From: Anaerolineae bacterium
GTDB lineage: Bacteria; Chloroflexota; Anaerolineae; Aggregatilineales; Phototrophicaceae
Length of the DNA stretch: 64,000 bases
Assembly: GCA_022821805.1 (NCBI GenBank)
Contig: JAJECX010000026.1
Span: forward strand, 62,001-126,000
Direction of reading: 5' to 3'
Under the pieces are notes generated by a model that did no database searches, was not told the DNA's origin, and saw nothing but the letters and a program-made list of their open reading frames with translations. This document shows, in pieces, positions 53,941-62,700 of the stretch. Each line of letters opens with the position of its first letter. The stretch's first letter is position 1. Made by a program: the position numbers and the translations under genes.

Positions 53941-54780
53941 ATGTACGGAACGGGTTTGGCAAAGGGTTTACTGCTGACCATGCGGCATTTTGTCGAGTCG
54001 TATGTGGACGATATACGTTATGGTTTCCGCAAATACCACCATTCGACCGATAATTTTGGAATCCGGCAGGGCACCAAAACAAAGGGAGTGATCACAGTAC
54101 AGTATCCCGATGAGAAGGTGGCGGTGCCGGAGCGTTTTCGCTTTGTCCCGTTCCTGATCGTCGAAGACGAAGATCATCCGACGCGCGCCGGCAAGGATTG
54201 GTGCACCAGTTGCGGGATCTGCGCCAAAGTCTGCCCGCCGCAGTGCATCTGGATCGTGCGAGGCAATGACCCGAATACGGGGCGACCTGTGCCGGAACCA
54301 GAGGCGTTCTTCATCGATATTGATATATGCATGAATTGCGGATATTGCGCGGAGTATTGCCCCTTTGACGCGATCAAGATGGATCACGATTACGAACTGG
54401 CGAGCTACGACCGCACGACGCATCACATTCACGACAAAGAGCGGCTGTCAAAGCCCAATTCTTATTGGCGCAGTATCGCGCCGACGCGCGCCTATGAAGA
54501 GATGCTCGCGCGCGGGAGCTGGGAGCACAAGGACGCCGCCAAGGAAGCGCGGCGGGGCGCCGCCAGCGCTCGGAGTAGCGCGCCACGTCCCGCGGTGGAA
54601 CAGCCTGCCGCTGCCGTACCGGCGAAGAGCGAAGCGACCGAGCCTGCTGAAGCGAGCGCCACGCCTGCTTCACCAGCGGAAGGCGCCACACCTTGGAGCG
54701 AAGACGAAGCCAAGCGCGAGGAACGTCGGCGTAAGGCGCTGGAGCGCAAAGCTAGACGCGCCGCCCAACGCGGCCAATAA
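53941..54780 (+). CDS. nuoI: NADH-quinone oxidoreductase subunit I with C-terminal extension
   Basis: NuoI carries clusters N6a and N6b. Two 4Fe-4S motifs are seen: Cys88, 91, 94, 98 (CTSCGICAKVC) and Cys130, 133, 136, 140 (CMNCGYCAEYC). The N-terminal amphipathic helix is present. From residue 180 an Ala/Pro/Glu-rich linker leads to a charged tail (248-279) with ATPWSEDEAKREERRRKALE, very like the NuoB tail. AGGAGACGAC precedes the ATG. No other complex I genes follow. Confidence 0.95.
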   Translation: MYGTGLAKGLLLTMRHFVESYVDDIRYGFRKYHHSTDNFGIRQGTKTKGVITVQYPDEKVAVPERFRFVPFLIVEDEDHPTRAGKDWCTSCGICAKVCPPQCIWIVRGNDPNTGRPVPEPEAFFIDIDICMNCGYCAEYCPFDAIKMDHDYELASYDRTTHHIHDKERLSKPNSYWRSIAPTRAYEEMLARGSWEHKDAAKEARRGAASARSSAPRPAVEQPAAAVPAKSEATEPAEASATPASPAEGATPWSEDEAKREERRRKALERKARRAAQRGQ

Positions 54781-54828
54781 ACCCAACTACTCAAATTGCG
54801 CATCCGTTTGATGGCGGGTGCTGAGTCT

Positions 54829-55308
54829 TTAAGACGCGCTCGTTCGTTCCCAAATCGCGACGAGTTCGTCACTGCTTATCTCGCCGTCTGTGAACGCGAT
54901 CACCGTCATATCGCCAATTGCGTTGATTTTGTTGTCGAGCGTCTGGATCTGTCCCGTCAACCGTGTATCCAGCGCCTGGATCTGTCCCGTCAACCTAGTG
55001 TCCAGCGCTTGGATCTGTCCCGTCAACCGTGTATCCAGCGCTTGGATCTGTCCCGTCAACCTAGTGTCCAGTTCTTGAATCTGTCCTGTCAGTTTACTAT
55101 CCAAGTTGGAGATGTCTGACCGTATATCAGTGAAATTACCTGACATCCAAATCATAATCACGATTAGCGGACCCCAAAGCGCCACCCCCAGCCCGATTAG
55201 CTGTACAAAGAGCGTCAGATTGTCCTGCAAAGCCTTCACCACGTTAACGCTGTTTTGTCCTGGTGATTCTGACATGGCATTGGGATGAAGCTCTTGATTG
55301 GCTTGCAT
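54829..55308 (-). CDS. Membrane-anchored coiled-coil protein with 11-residue repeats
   Basis: The product of about 159 residues has one transmembrane helix (LFVQLIGLGVALWGPLIVIM, about residues 33-52) and then tandem 11-residue repeats of the form LDTRLTGQIQA, about five copies, before a short acidic C-terminus. The repeats give a hendecad coiled coil. The start is unsure: ATG at 55308 or ATG at 55275, neither with a clear ribosome-binding site; a TTG at 55326 is less likely. The gene is convergent with nuoI. A structural or oligomerisation role is possible; no family is recognised. Confidence 0.65.
   Translation of the reverse strand: MQANQELHPNAMSESPGQNSVNVVKALQDNLTLFVQLIGLGVALWGPLIVIMIWMSGNFTDIRSDISNLDSKLTGQIQELDTRLTGQIQALDTRLTGQIQALDTRLTGQIQALDTRLTGQIQTLDNKINAIGDMTVIAFTDGEISSDELVAIWERTSAS
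54943..55107. repeat. Five 33-bp tandem repeats
   Basis: Units begin at 54943, 54976, 55009, 55042 and 55075, each 33 bp and containing GGATCTGTCCCGTCAAC or a close variant. Units 1 and 3 share CCGTGTATCC, and units 2 and 4 share CCTAGTGTCC, so the array grew as a 66-bp dimer. The period keeps the reading frame of the coiled-coil gene. Confidence 0.92.
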
Positions 55309-55496
55309 GGAACCAACGTTTGTCAACGGTGTATTTTCGATTGCCGCCTATTCACCCTAATATTATCACTATTCTGTATGATCAAGCAAGCGATGATTGG
55401 CATACGCCAGAGCGCCAAGAGGTCGAGAGGCCGCTACCTAAATCTTCAAATGGTGATATATTGGGGTTGAATTACTGATAAGGATTGAGGCAGGGC

Positions 55497-56549
55497 ATGA
55501 GCAGCATTGACGAACAAGTCATGGTGGCGCTGAGCACAGTAATCGAACCGGAGCTTAACCGCGATATCGTCTCGCTGAATATGGTGCGCGATCTCGAGGT
55601 GGAGGAGGGCGTGGCCCAATTTACCATCGTGCTGACGACCCCCGCCTGTCCCCTGAAAGATGTCTTCGTCGAGCGATGCAGCGCCGCGCTGCTGGGCAAG
55701 GTCGCTGGCATTAATGAGATCCGGATCAATTGGGATGCTCAGGTGCCTACTGACAGGCGAATCCATGGCCGACTGGATGTGCCGATGAAAAGCATTGTGG
55801 CTATCGCAAGCGGCAAGGGCGGCGTCGGCAAGAGTACCGTGGCGACGAATTTGGCGGTTTGTCTCGCCGATGCTGGCGCACGCGTCGGCCTGATAGACGC
55901 CGACATACTTAATCCAAACATCCCGCAGATGTTCGGCTTGGGCAGCGGCCGTCCGCGAGTGGTCAATAACAAAATGCAGCCGCTTGAAGTCTATGGCGTC
56001 CAGCTAATTAGCACTGGCTTCCTGACGACACCGGAAAAACCGATGATAATGCGCGGTCCGATGCTGCACAGCGCGATTCGTCAATTCTTCACCGATGTGG
56101 AATGGGGAAGCCTAGATTACATGATCGTTGATCTGCCGCCGGGCACCGGCGATGCGCCTTTGTCGCTGGCGCAGTCATTTCCGCTAACTGGCAGCATCAT
56201 TGTCACTCAGCCACAGGCGGTCGCCGTCTCCGACGCGATTCGCGCGGCTGCGATGTTTGAGCAGTTGAAGGTGCCTGTATTGGGTGTAATCGAGAATATG
56301 TCGGGGGAATCATTTGGCAGCGGCGGTGGCGAAAAGTTTGCCGAAAGCCGCGACCTTCCTTTCCTTGGCAGAATACCTTTGTCCGCAATGGTGCGAGAAG
56401 GCGGCGATTACGGCCGTCCAATATCCATAGATCGCGCGGATTCGGAGGCGGGCCGCGCCTTCCGTAAACTTACTGAAGACGTGGCGGCGCGAATCAGCGT
56501 CGCGATGCTGCAAGGCGCCGATGTCATTCCGATCAACATCGTGGGCTGA
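55497..56549 (+). CDS. mrp: Mrp/ApbC-family iron-sulfur carrier ATPase
   Basis: The 350-residue protein has an N-terminal MIP18/DUF59 domain (residues 1-90) and a ParA-like ATPase with deviant Walker A GKGGVGKST near 108-116, LIDADILNPNIPQMFG and DLPPGTGDAPLSLAQ. Mrp proteins carry Fe-S clusters to target enzymes. The CXXC normally found after the ENMS motif is absent: the sequence reads ENMSGESFGSGGGEKFAES, with no Cys. The ATG at 55497 follows AAGGATTGAGG; a TTG at 55485 is less likely. It lies near the complex I genes, which need Fe-S insertion. Confidence 0.9.
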   Translation: MSSIDEQVMVALSTVIEPELNRDIVSLNMVRDLEVEEGVAQFTIVLTTPACPLKDVFVERCSAALLGKVAGINEIRINWDAQVPTDRRIHGRLDVPMKSIVAIASGKGGVGKSTVATNLAVCLADAGARVGLIDADILNPNIPQMFGLGSGRPRVVNNKMQPLEVYGVQLISTGFLTTPEKPMIMRGPMLHSAIRQFFTDVEWGSLDYMIVDLPPGTGDAPLSLAQSFPLTGSIIVTQPQAVAVSDAIRAAAMFEQLKVPVLGVIENMSGESFGSGGGEKFAESRDLPFLGRIPLSAMVREGGDYGRPISIDRADSEAGRAFRKLTEDVAARISVAMLQGADVIPINIVG

Positions 56550-56563
56550 TGCGTTGGGGCAGG

Positions 56564-56845
56564 TCAGTCGTCCATACCCATTACCCGAATCTCGTCTTCG
56601 GCTTTTACAGGATTGTAGCGGCCGATGAGCAGCCAAAAGGCGCCGCCCAGAATAAAAGCAAGTATACAAGCAAGCAGGGTCTCCTCATGCAAATCGCCCT
56701 TGATGAAAGCATTCTGGCGAATAATGAGCAGGCAAATCAAGGCAAAGACAATTGGCAGACGCCGCCGTTTGGCGTCCGTCCGCTGAAGCAATAGAAACAG
56801 TAGCGTCACGGCAATGGTGATTAACCCTACGTAGTTCCAATCCAT
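56564..56845 (-). CDS. Small hypothetical membrane protein, 93 residues
   Basis: Three hydrophobic segments are seen, at about residues 4-20, 29-43 and 56-76, with a charged stretch QRTDAKRRR after the first and an acidic C-terminus KAEDEIRVMGMDD. I recognise no family. The gene converges on mrp, with 14 bases between the stop codons. Confidence 0.68.
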   Translation of the reverse strand: MDWNYVGLITIAVTLLFLLLQRTDAKRRRLPIVFALICLLIIRQNAFIKGDLHEETLLACILAFILGGAFWLLIGRYNPVKAEDEIRVMGMDD

Positions 56846-56964
56846 GAGGGACTCGCTGCTGGCATGAAGCTAGTTGTACGCTTCGCCAATCGCGCCAGCT
56901 TCAAGGCAATCTGCGCGAACGGCTAGCGCAATTGTAGCATGATTGCACCACAGGGAGAATACGT

Positions 56965-57297
56965 ATGCGGATAGAACGATCCATCCATGGCAGTATCTCG
57001 GTCATTGAGGCGGGAGGGCGCGTTGACCGACTCAGCGCGGAACAGTTGGGTTCGTTTCTGTCTTATGAGATTGATGCCGGGGGGCGCAAGCTGGTGCTCG
57101 ATTTACAGCGGGTGGACAGCATGGGGCAAGATGGTCTTTGGGAAATGATGAGCGCCTTGAAACGAGTAAGACGCGCGGACGGCGATTTGCGCCTTGCTCA
57201 GCCATCGGATCGGGTACGAGAAGCGTTGGAGATGTCAGGTCTCGATGAAATCTTCCGCATATATGAATCGCAGGCCGACGCGATTGCAAGCTATTGA
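56965..57297 (+). CDS. STAS-domain protein (anti-anti-sigma-like) with Asp at phosphosite
   Basis: The 110-residue protein is a single STAS domain, as in SpoIIAA/RsbV anti-sigma-factor antagonists: ISVIEAGGRVDRLSAEQL at the start, LVLDLQRVDSMGQDGLWEM in the middle, and VREALEMSGLDEIFRIYES at the end. The phosphorylated Ser of the DSSGLG motif is replaced: the sequence is DSMGQDGLW, with Asp56 at that place. It may be locked in one state or serve another role. GGGAGAA precedes the ATG. No anti-sigma kinase gene is adjacent. Confidence 0.85.
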   Translation: MRIERSIHGSISVIEAGGRVDRLSAEQLGSFLSYEIDAGGRKLVLDLQRVDSMGQDGLWEMMSALKRVRRADGDLRLAQPSDRVREALEMSGLDEIFRIYESQADAIASY

Positions 57298-57354
57298 CGC
57301 GCAGGGTGTATTCCGGCGGCGGTCATAACTGACAACGCAGCGGTCCCCGCCAAG

Positions 57355-58983
57355 TCAGTTTCGCTTCCAACTATTGATATCGTTGAGATTGACAAGCTGC
57401 GGTCCCGGCGGAAGGTAGTTTCCTTCGCACTCCAATGCAGTAGGCGGCAAATCCCGGCGAGGCTGCAGCAGCGCATTTTCCGGATTGAAGAAATTCCAGG
57501 CGGCGCGCGATATCTCTTCGACAAGCGGCCAAAGCTTCTCATAATCCTGGAACTCGGTTCTTTCCCAAAGAAAGACGGAAATTACATAGTGGCGTCCGTT
57601 GGGCGAGTAGACGATGCCGGCATCGCCGACCGTATCGAAAATCCAGCCATTCTTGTGCGAAATTCGCGTATCGGGCGGTATGCCGCCTTGCAGCAGCCGC
57701 TCCAGATCGTTGGCGCTGGCTATCTCGAGCATTTGACGGCACTCCTGCTGCGTGATCTGGCCCGCTGGCAAAGCGTAGGTCAAGCCCGAGTTGAATTCGG
57801 CGCAGTCGTAGATCAGACTGAACAGCGTACCCATGTCCTCGGCAGTCGTCTGATTGAATGGATCGGGTTCAGTATCAAACGTGGGATTGGGCGATGTCGC
57901 TGGCGGCTGGATCGAACCGAGCCGCTGCCCTTCGACGCCGAGGTAAAACGGCGCTGAGATGTAGGTGTTGCCTATGCCTGCCGCTTGGATGGTATCGATG
58001 ACACTCCTAATCCCGAGGAAAATGTCGCCTCCACCGATGATCTCCATGATCAGGTTGGAAGACGCGTTATTGCTGCACAGCATTGAGTTCGCCATCAACC
58101 AGGCTTCATCGGCGGTCGGCTCCGATGCCAGGTAGCGGTAATACTCCAGCATGATGGACAGCTTGACTGTGCTGGCGCCGGAGAAAGCCACATCGCCAAG
58201 AATGTTGATCTCCTCACCGGTAAGAAGGTCTTGCACATAGACTGACGCGATGGTGCTCAGCCCGTCATAGATGAATCCCTGACTGTCGAGAAAATCGACG
58301 ATCAATTCTTTCAGCGCGCGCAGATCCGGTCCCTTGTTGCCCTGGACCACGACTGGTAGCGCGAATTTGCGCTCATCAGCTGCGCGCAAGGCGGCGTCGG
58401 CTGCGGACATGGCCGCGGGAAGAGCGAGCGCGTAGCCGCTAGCGCCAGCGTGCACAGACAGCGTTTGGAGGTCGTAAGTGGCTTTGCCCGGCGGTTGATC
58501 ATAGCGCGATGCGATGTCTTTCAAAATGCCTTCAAGCGCATTCTCTTGATAGTCCGCTACCAGTGGTATATCGCGCGCGACGGTCTGTTCTATTCCCAAA
58601 AGGAAATCGAGAAATCGACGCCAGAACCCGCCGTCTTGTTCGCCGGAAGCCAGCGCTGCCGCCAGCATCGGTTCGCTGCTGATGCGCCAGCCAACTTGGT
58701 CTGGGTGCAACTGGATCGGGTATGCGTCATAGCCGTCTTGATAAAGCATGACGATCGGCTCCGCATAGGCGCGTTCCCAGCGCGCCACGGCGTCGCGTTC
58801 GCTTAGCCCCCCCACATTTATACCAGCCACGCTAACGCCGGCCGGCAACTGTTGCTCGCGCCTGCTGAACGCCACAAGTTCATAGACGAGCAATGCGCCT
58901 GCCACTACCAGGAGAAGAGTGGACAATGAACCAAGCAAAGGAAAGCCGGACCGACGGCGGCGCGAACTCAAACTTGATCCCAT
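57355..58983 (-). CDS. Membrane-anchored class A beta-lactamase-like serine hydrolase
   Basis: The 542-residue protein has a cytoplasmic Arg-rich start, a transmembrane helix (15-38), a YoaR-like putative peptidoglycan-binding region (about 45-215; GVSVAGINVGGLSERDAV) and a beta-lactamase class A fold (about 240-510). The catalytic SxxK is Ser271-Lys274 (GASTVKLS); SNNASSN stands at the SDN position and SHKNGW at the KTG position. Such anchored proteins are more likely to act on cell wall than to give drug resistance. It converges on the STAS gene. Confidence 0.82.
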   Translation of the reverse strand: MGSSLSSRRRRSGFPLLGSLSTLLLVVAGALLVYELVAFSRREQQLPAGVSVAGINVGGLSERDAVARWERAYAEPIVMLYQDGYDAYPIQLHPDQVGWRISSEPMLAAALASGEQDGGFWRRFLDFLLGIEQTVARDIPLVADYQENALEGILKDIASRYDQPPGKATYDLQTLSVHAGASGYALALPAAMSAADAALRAADERKFALPVVVQGNKGPDLRALKELIVDFLDSQGFIYDGLSTIASVYVQDLLTGEEINILGDVAFSGASTVKLSIMLEYYRYLASEPTADEAWLMANSMLCSNNASSNLIMEIIGGGDIFLGIRSVIDTIQAAGIGNTYISAPFYLGVEGQRLGSIQPPATSPNPTFDTEPDPFNQTTAEDMGTLFSLIYDCAEFNSGLTYALPAGQITQQECRQMLEIASANDLERLLQGGIPPDTRISHKNGWIFDTVGDAGIVYSPNGRHYVISVFLWERTEFQDYEKLWPLVEEISRAAWNFFNPENALLQPRRDLPPTALECEGNYLPPGPQLVNLNDINSWKRN

Positions 58984-59000
58984 ACTTCGCTCCCCTGCAT

Positions 59001-59468
59001 TTATCCAAGGACTGCTTCAATTGAGCGGCGATGAAACCCTTTGATATCAGGCAATTGATCAAGCGCAAACCAACGGTAGGCGAGCAACTCGTGACTCAAT
59101 TCTCCGACCTGATTCAATGCTTCACATTGAAAGGCGAGGTCAATATGGTTTGGCACTGTCTTGGCCGCATAAACGACACGAATCACATGCGCATGCAGCT
59201 GCAACTCTTCCTTCAGTTCACGCGCGATCGCGGCTGCGGGCGCTTCATCGCCATCGAGCCATCCACCGGGCAAGCCCCAAGGAAGGCGAGGGTGATAAGC
59301 GTGTTCCACCAGAAGCACACGTCCATTATCGTCGAGGATGACCGCGGCGACGCCGACGGTGTAGCGTGCCTGCGCCCTGCTAAATAGGCGGAAGGCGAAG
59401 CGCATTATGACTGGGAATGTGCGAAGCAGTTTAGAAATTGGTCGCGTCACTGGATTCTCTTCACTCAA
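59001..59468 (-). CDS. Nudix hydrolase
   Basis: The 155-residue protein contains a full Nudix box, GGWLDGDEAPAAAIARELKE followed by EL (G-x5-E-x7-RELxEEL), near residues 67-88, so it should cleave a nucleoside diphosphate linked to another group. The substrate cannot be told. The start is a TTG at 59468 without a strong ribosome-binding site; an ATG at 59402 would remove 22 residues before the domain. It lies 17 bases upstream of the beta-lactamase-like gene on the same strand, so the two may share a transcript. Confidence 0.85.
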   Translation of the reverse strand: MSEENPVTRPISKLLRTFPVIMRFAFRLFSRAQARYTVGVAAVILDDNGRVLLVEHAYHPRLPWGLPGGWLDGDEAPAAAIARELKEELQLHAHVIRVVYAAKTVPNHIDLAFQCEALNQVGELSHELLAYRWFALDQLPDIKGFHRRSIEAVLG

Positions 59469-59567
59469 TTGCGAATCGCCCTGAGTTTAGATTGAGGGCG
59501 CAGGAAGGTCAACCGCATTCGAATGAGTCCGACGACCTCTATGCGCCAGCGAAATGACCGCGCGTTT

Positions 59568-59600
59568 TTGACAGTACGCTACTGCCCATTATGCTATACT
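59568..59600 (+). promoter_or_regulatory. Promoter upstream of sensor-kinase-like gene
   Basis: TTGACA (59568-59573) is followed after 16 bp by TATGCT (59590-59595), and an extended -10 TGCTATACT (59592-59600) overlaps it. Either would start a transcript with a leader of about 145 nt. Confidence 0.7.
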
Positions 59601-59638
59601 GCCTTCTCAGAAGTAGCGCCGCTAAGCAGGTCTCAGTG

Positions 59639-59725
59639 AGCGCAGGATTTCGAGTTGCAAAGCGCTTTGCAGAACCCGAGCGGTGCCAAATGAGTTTGGC
59701 TTAGCTGAAACCCGCTAGGCGCGCT
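59639..59725 (+). ncRNA. Structured 5' leader, unassigned (riboswitch-like)
   Basis: In 87 nt three nested or adjacent helices are seen. An outer stem AGCGC (59639-59643) pairs with GCGCT (59721-59725). A hairpin is made by the palindrome TGCAAAGCGCTTTGCA (59656-59671). A second arm has AGCGG (59679-59683) with CCGCT (59712-59716), enclosing GCCAAA-TGAG-TTTGGC (59685-59700). It lies between a promoter and the kinase-like gene. I could not match it to any riboswitch consensus I know. No T-rich terminator follows. Confidence 0.5.
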
Positions 59726-59751
59726 GGCAAAATGGATGTTGCAGGTTGTCG

Positions 59752-62700
59752 ATGACCACGCTGGATATCCTCAACGTATTCGTCGAATTTCCAGGCAATT
59801 TACTCTTCTTTCTTCTGGTGATCGCTTTGAGCCAAGGCTCGCTTTTTTTGGCTTTTGGCCATCGCTCTCGCTTCCCTTTTGAGCAGGCGACTCGACGCTA
59901 CGTGATTGCGGCCACGGGTTTGGTAATCCTCTGGCTGATTATGCTGGGGGCGGCAATTCTAACGCAGTTTTCTGCTTTGGAGGCCAAAGTCTATATGCCG
60001 CCATTGGAGCGTCTCGTCTACGCGATAACGCTTCTGATATTGGCATGGTGCTTCCTTAGCGCAGATTTTCATCGCTGGCAGAATCGTTCGAATCTGCTGG
60101 TTTTTGGCGCGGCTTTTGTGCTCGTGCTGCTCTACATCAATGGCGCGCGCGGGTGGCTTGCCGTTTACGCTGAAGGAAAGGCGTTCAATGCGACGGATGC
60201 GGCGCAGTTGTGGTCCGGCCTCACCGCGGCGCTGGCAGGTATTTGCGCGCTGCTCGCGATCCTGAACATTAAGCATATTGTCGATGCGCCGCTCAAGGTC
60301 CTGTTCTTCCTTATTTTCATAATTGGAAATGGCTGGGATTTTCATCAACTCTCGAATAGCAACATCACGGGGAATTATCTCGGCGCCGCGCGCCTGGCAT
60401 ACCTCGCGGGATTGATTCTGCTGCCGGTCATCATATATCGCCTGTCCATTGCTCTGTTGGAACATAGCCTTGTTGAAGTGGTTTTGGCTGCTTCGCAGCC
60501 CAGTCCGGCAGTTGTTCAATCGCCGCAGCCCGCGCAGGCTCCAGTAGAAGGCGAGGTCGACGCGCTGCTGGCGGCGCCTTCTTCCTGGAATTTCGGCGCG
60601 TCTCCTGTTCCTAGCGATCGGCGTCACTTGTTGAATGCCATCGGCATTATGCTAGAAACAGGCGACGGCGCTAATGTACCGGATCAGATTGTGCGAGCGG
60701 CGCTGGAAACGCTTCAAGTCGAGATCTGCGCCCTGTTGCGATTCCAAGAGAGCAGTTACGCCGATGTGATCGCGGGCTATGACCGGGTTGCGGAACAATC
60801 GCTATCGGGCGTCTCTCTGAATCTAAATGAGCAGCCGACCCTGCGGGAAGCGGCGGCGCGGCGAGAACAGACGATACTCTTCCCCGAATACCACGCCGAA
60901 GAACTTCAAGACCTGTTTCGGCGTCTAAGCATCCCAGGCAACAGCGGTGTTTACGCACAGCCGCTCACTGTCGAGGGCGAATTGGTCTCCCTGATGTTGG
61001 TGGCAATGCCTTACCGCCAGGCGGATCTTTCGCCAGAAGAGCTGGAATCTCTGCGGGACATTGGATACGTCGCCGCGAACCTGCTCGCTTGGACTTTCGA
61101 TGCGGCTTCTTTGAAAGCGATGACGGAAGTAGACATTATTGAGCAAATCGCATCGAGGGGAGATGCGACAACGGTCGATCAGGATGCCCTAAACGCCTAC
61201 AGACAGGAAATTGAAACCAGCCTGGAGACCGTAAGGGATCGCAGTGTCAGGCTTGCGCGTCAAATAACCGAGCTCAAGCAACAGCAGGAGGAACAGCGCA
61301 TCCGCCTGCTTAATACCTTGGCAGAGGGCGACAACGGTCATGATTCGGCGCAACGGCTGAACGCAACTTTTGACGAGCAATCGCAATTACGTGAAAGTTT
61401 CGAGGGCAGCGCGCGCGCGTTGCTGGACGCGGAAACGCTCTTGCGCGCGCTAAATGCAGAAAACGCGGAGGCGCTGGCGCAAGTCATCCGCGAATACATG
61501 CATAAGGAATACAATCTACTCCTTGCCACGCGTGACCGTTTGCGGCGGCAGATTAACGCGCTATTGGTGATGGGCCGCTCGGTGGCGACGGACGGATATG
61601 GCGGCATATTGCAGACGCTAGCGGATGAATCGGCGCAACTCGAGCTTGAGCGCGAACAGCAACAGCGCCGCTTGGATTCGATAGCGGGACGTTTGGAATC
61701 CATGGGCCTTGACGCAAATGCGCCGCACTCGACTCAACTGCTGATTCAACTCTACGCGGAACGGACGGCTTACGCTAACCAGCTTGCCGAAGTCAACAAG
61801 GATCGAGACACCTTACTCACAGAGCGGCAGAGAATTTCAGCATCCAGTCGCATCGACAGCGACGACCTTGAACGACAGCTCAGAAACTTGAGCGCCGATC
61901 ACGAGCAGTTGCTGAATTCACGCGAGCAATTGCGTCGAGAGAAGCAAGACCTGCTGGCGCAGGTCGGTGAAGCGCACGCGGAAACCGCCAGCGTACAAGC
62001 GACAGCCGAGCAATTGGCAGCTGAGCTCAGGGCGCAAGAAGCAAGGCAGGAAGAGATCGGCCGTCGACTGGATGAATTGGCTGAAGAGCGGGATAACCTG
62101 CTCAAACTGCGGGATCAGCTCACAGCAAAGGTCAATGAGACGCTGGCCGACGATGCGGACCATGATGGTCGAGCGGCTCTCGACGGAGAAGTCGCCGAGT
62201 TAAGCGCTTCGGTTAAACGCTTGACTGCGCAGCGGGAACAGCTTGCGTTAGAACTAAGTGACGCGCGTACGGAGTTGTCGGTGGCGCAAGCAGAGCGGAT
62301 AGGGCAGGCAACGGAAGATTCGGAAGACATGCGCGAGTATAGCCTGAATGTCCCCGCGCTCTTCAGCAGCTTGCTTGATGACCTGCGTACGCCGATGACT
62401 TCAATTTCCGATTATACAGATCTACTTTTGGCGGAGAGCATCGGTATTCTTGGCGCCGCGCAACAGCAGGTGCTCGCGATGATCGCTTCCGACATTGGGC
62501 GGTTGGCGGAAATGATCACCGAGATTCAGAAAGTTGCCCAACTCGATGGCTCCCGATTCGCGCTTGAATACGGGAATATAGATTTGATTTCTATTATAGA
62601 AGATGTTATCGAGGAGGAATCCGACGACTTTGCCGAAAGAGGTCACATCGTGGAGTTGGCGCTTGGCGATCAACTGCCCCCGATCGCTGCTGATGGCGCC

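Noticed and set aside
54943..55107. Regular 33-bp repeats that could suggest a CRISPR array
   Set aside because: The units are directly adjacent with no unique spacers, keep an open reading frame and encode an 11-residue coiled-coil repeat, so they are a coding tandem repeat.
57355..58983. Antibiotic-resistance beta-lactamase
   Set aside because: Only the general class A fold and SxxK are seen; the SDN and KTG motifs deviate and the protein is membrane-anchored with a YoaR-like domain, so a cell-wall role is more likely.
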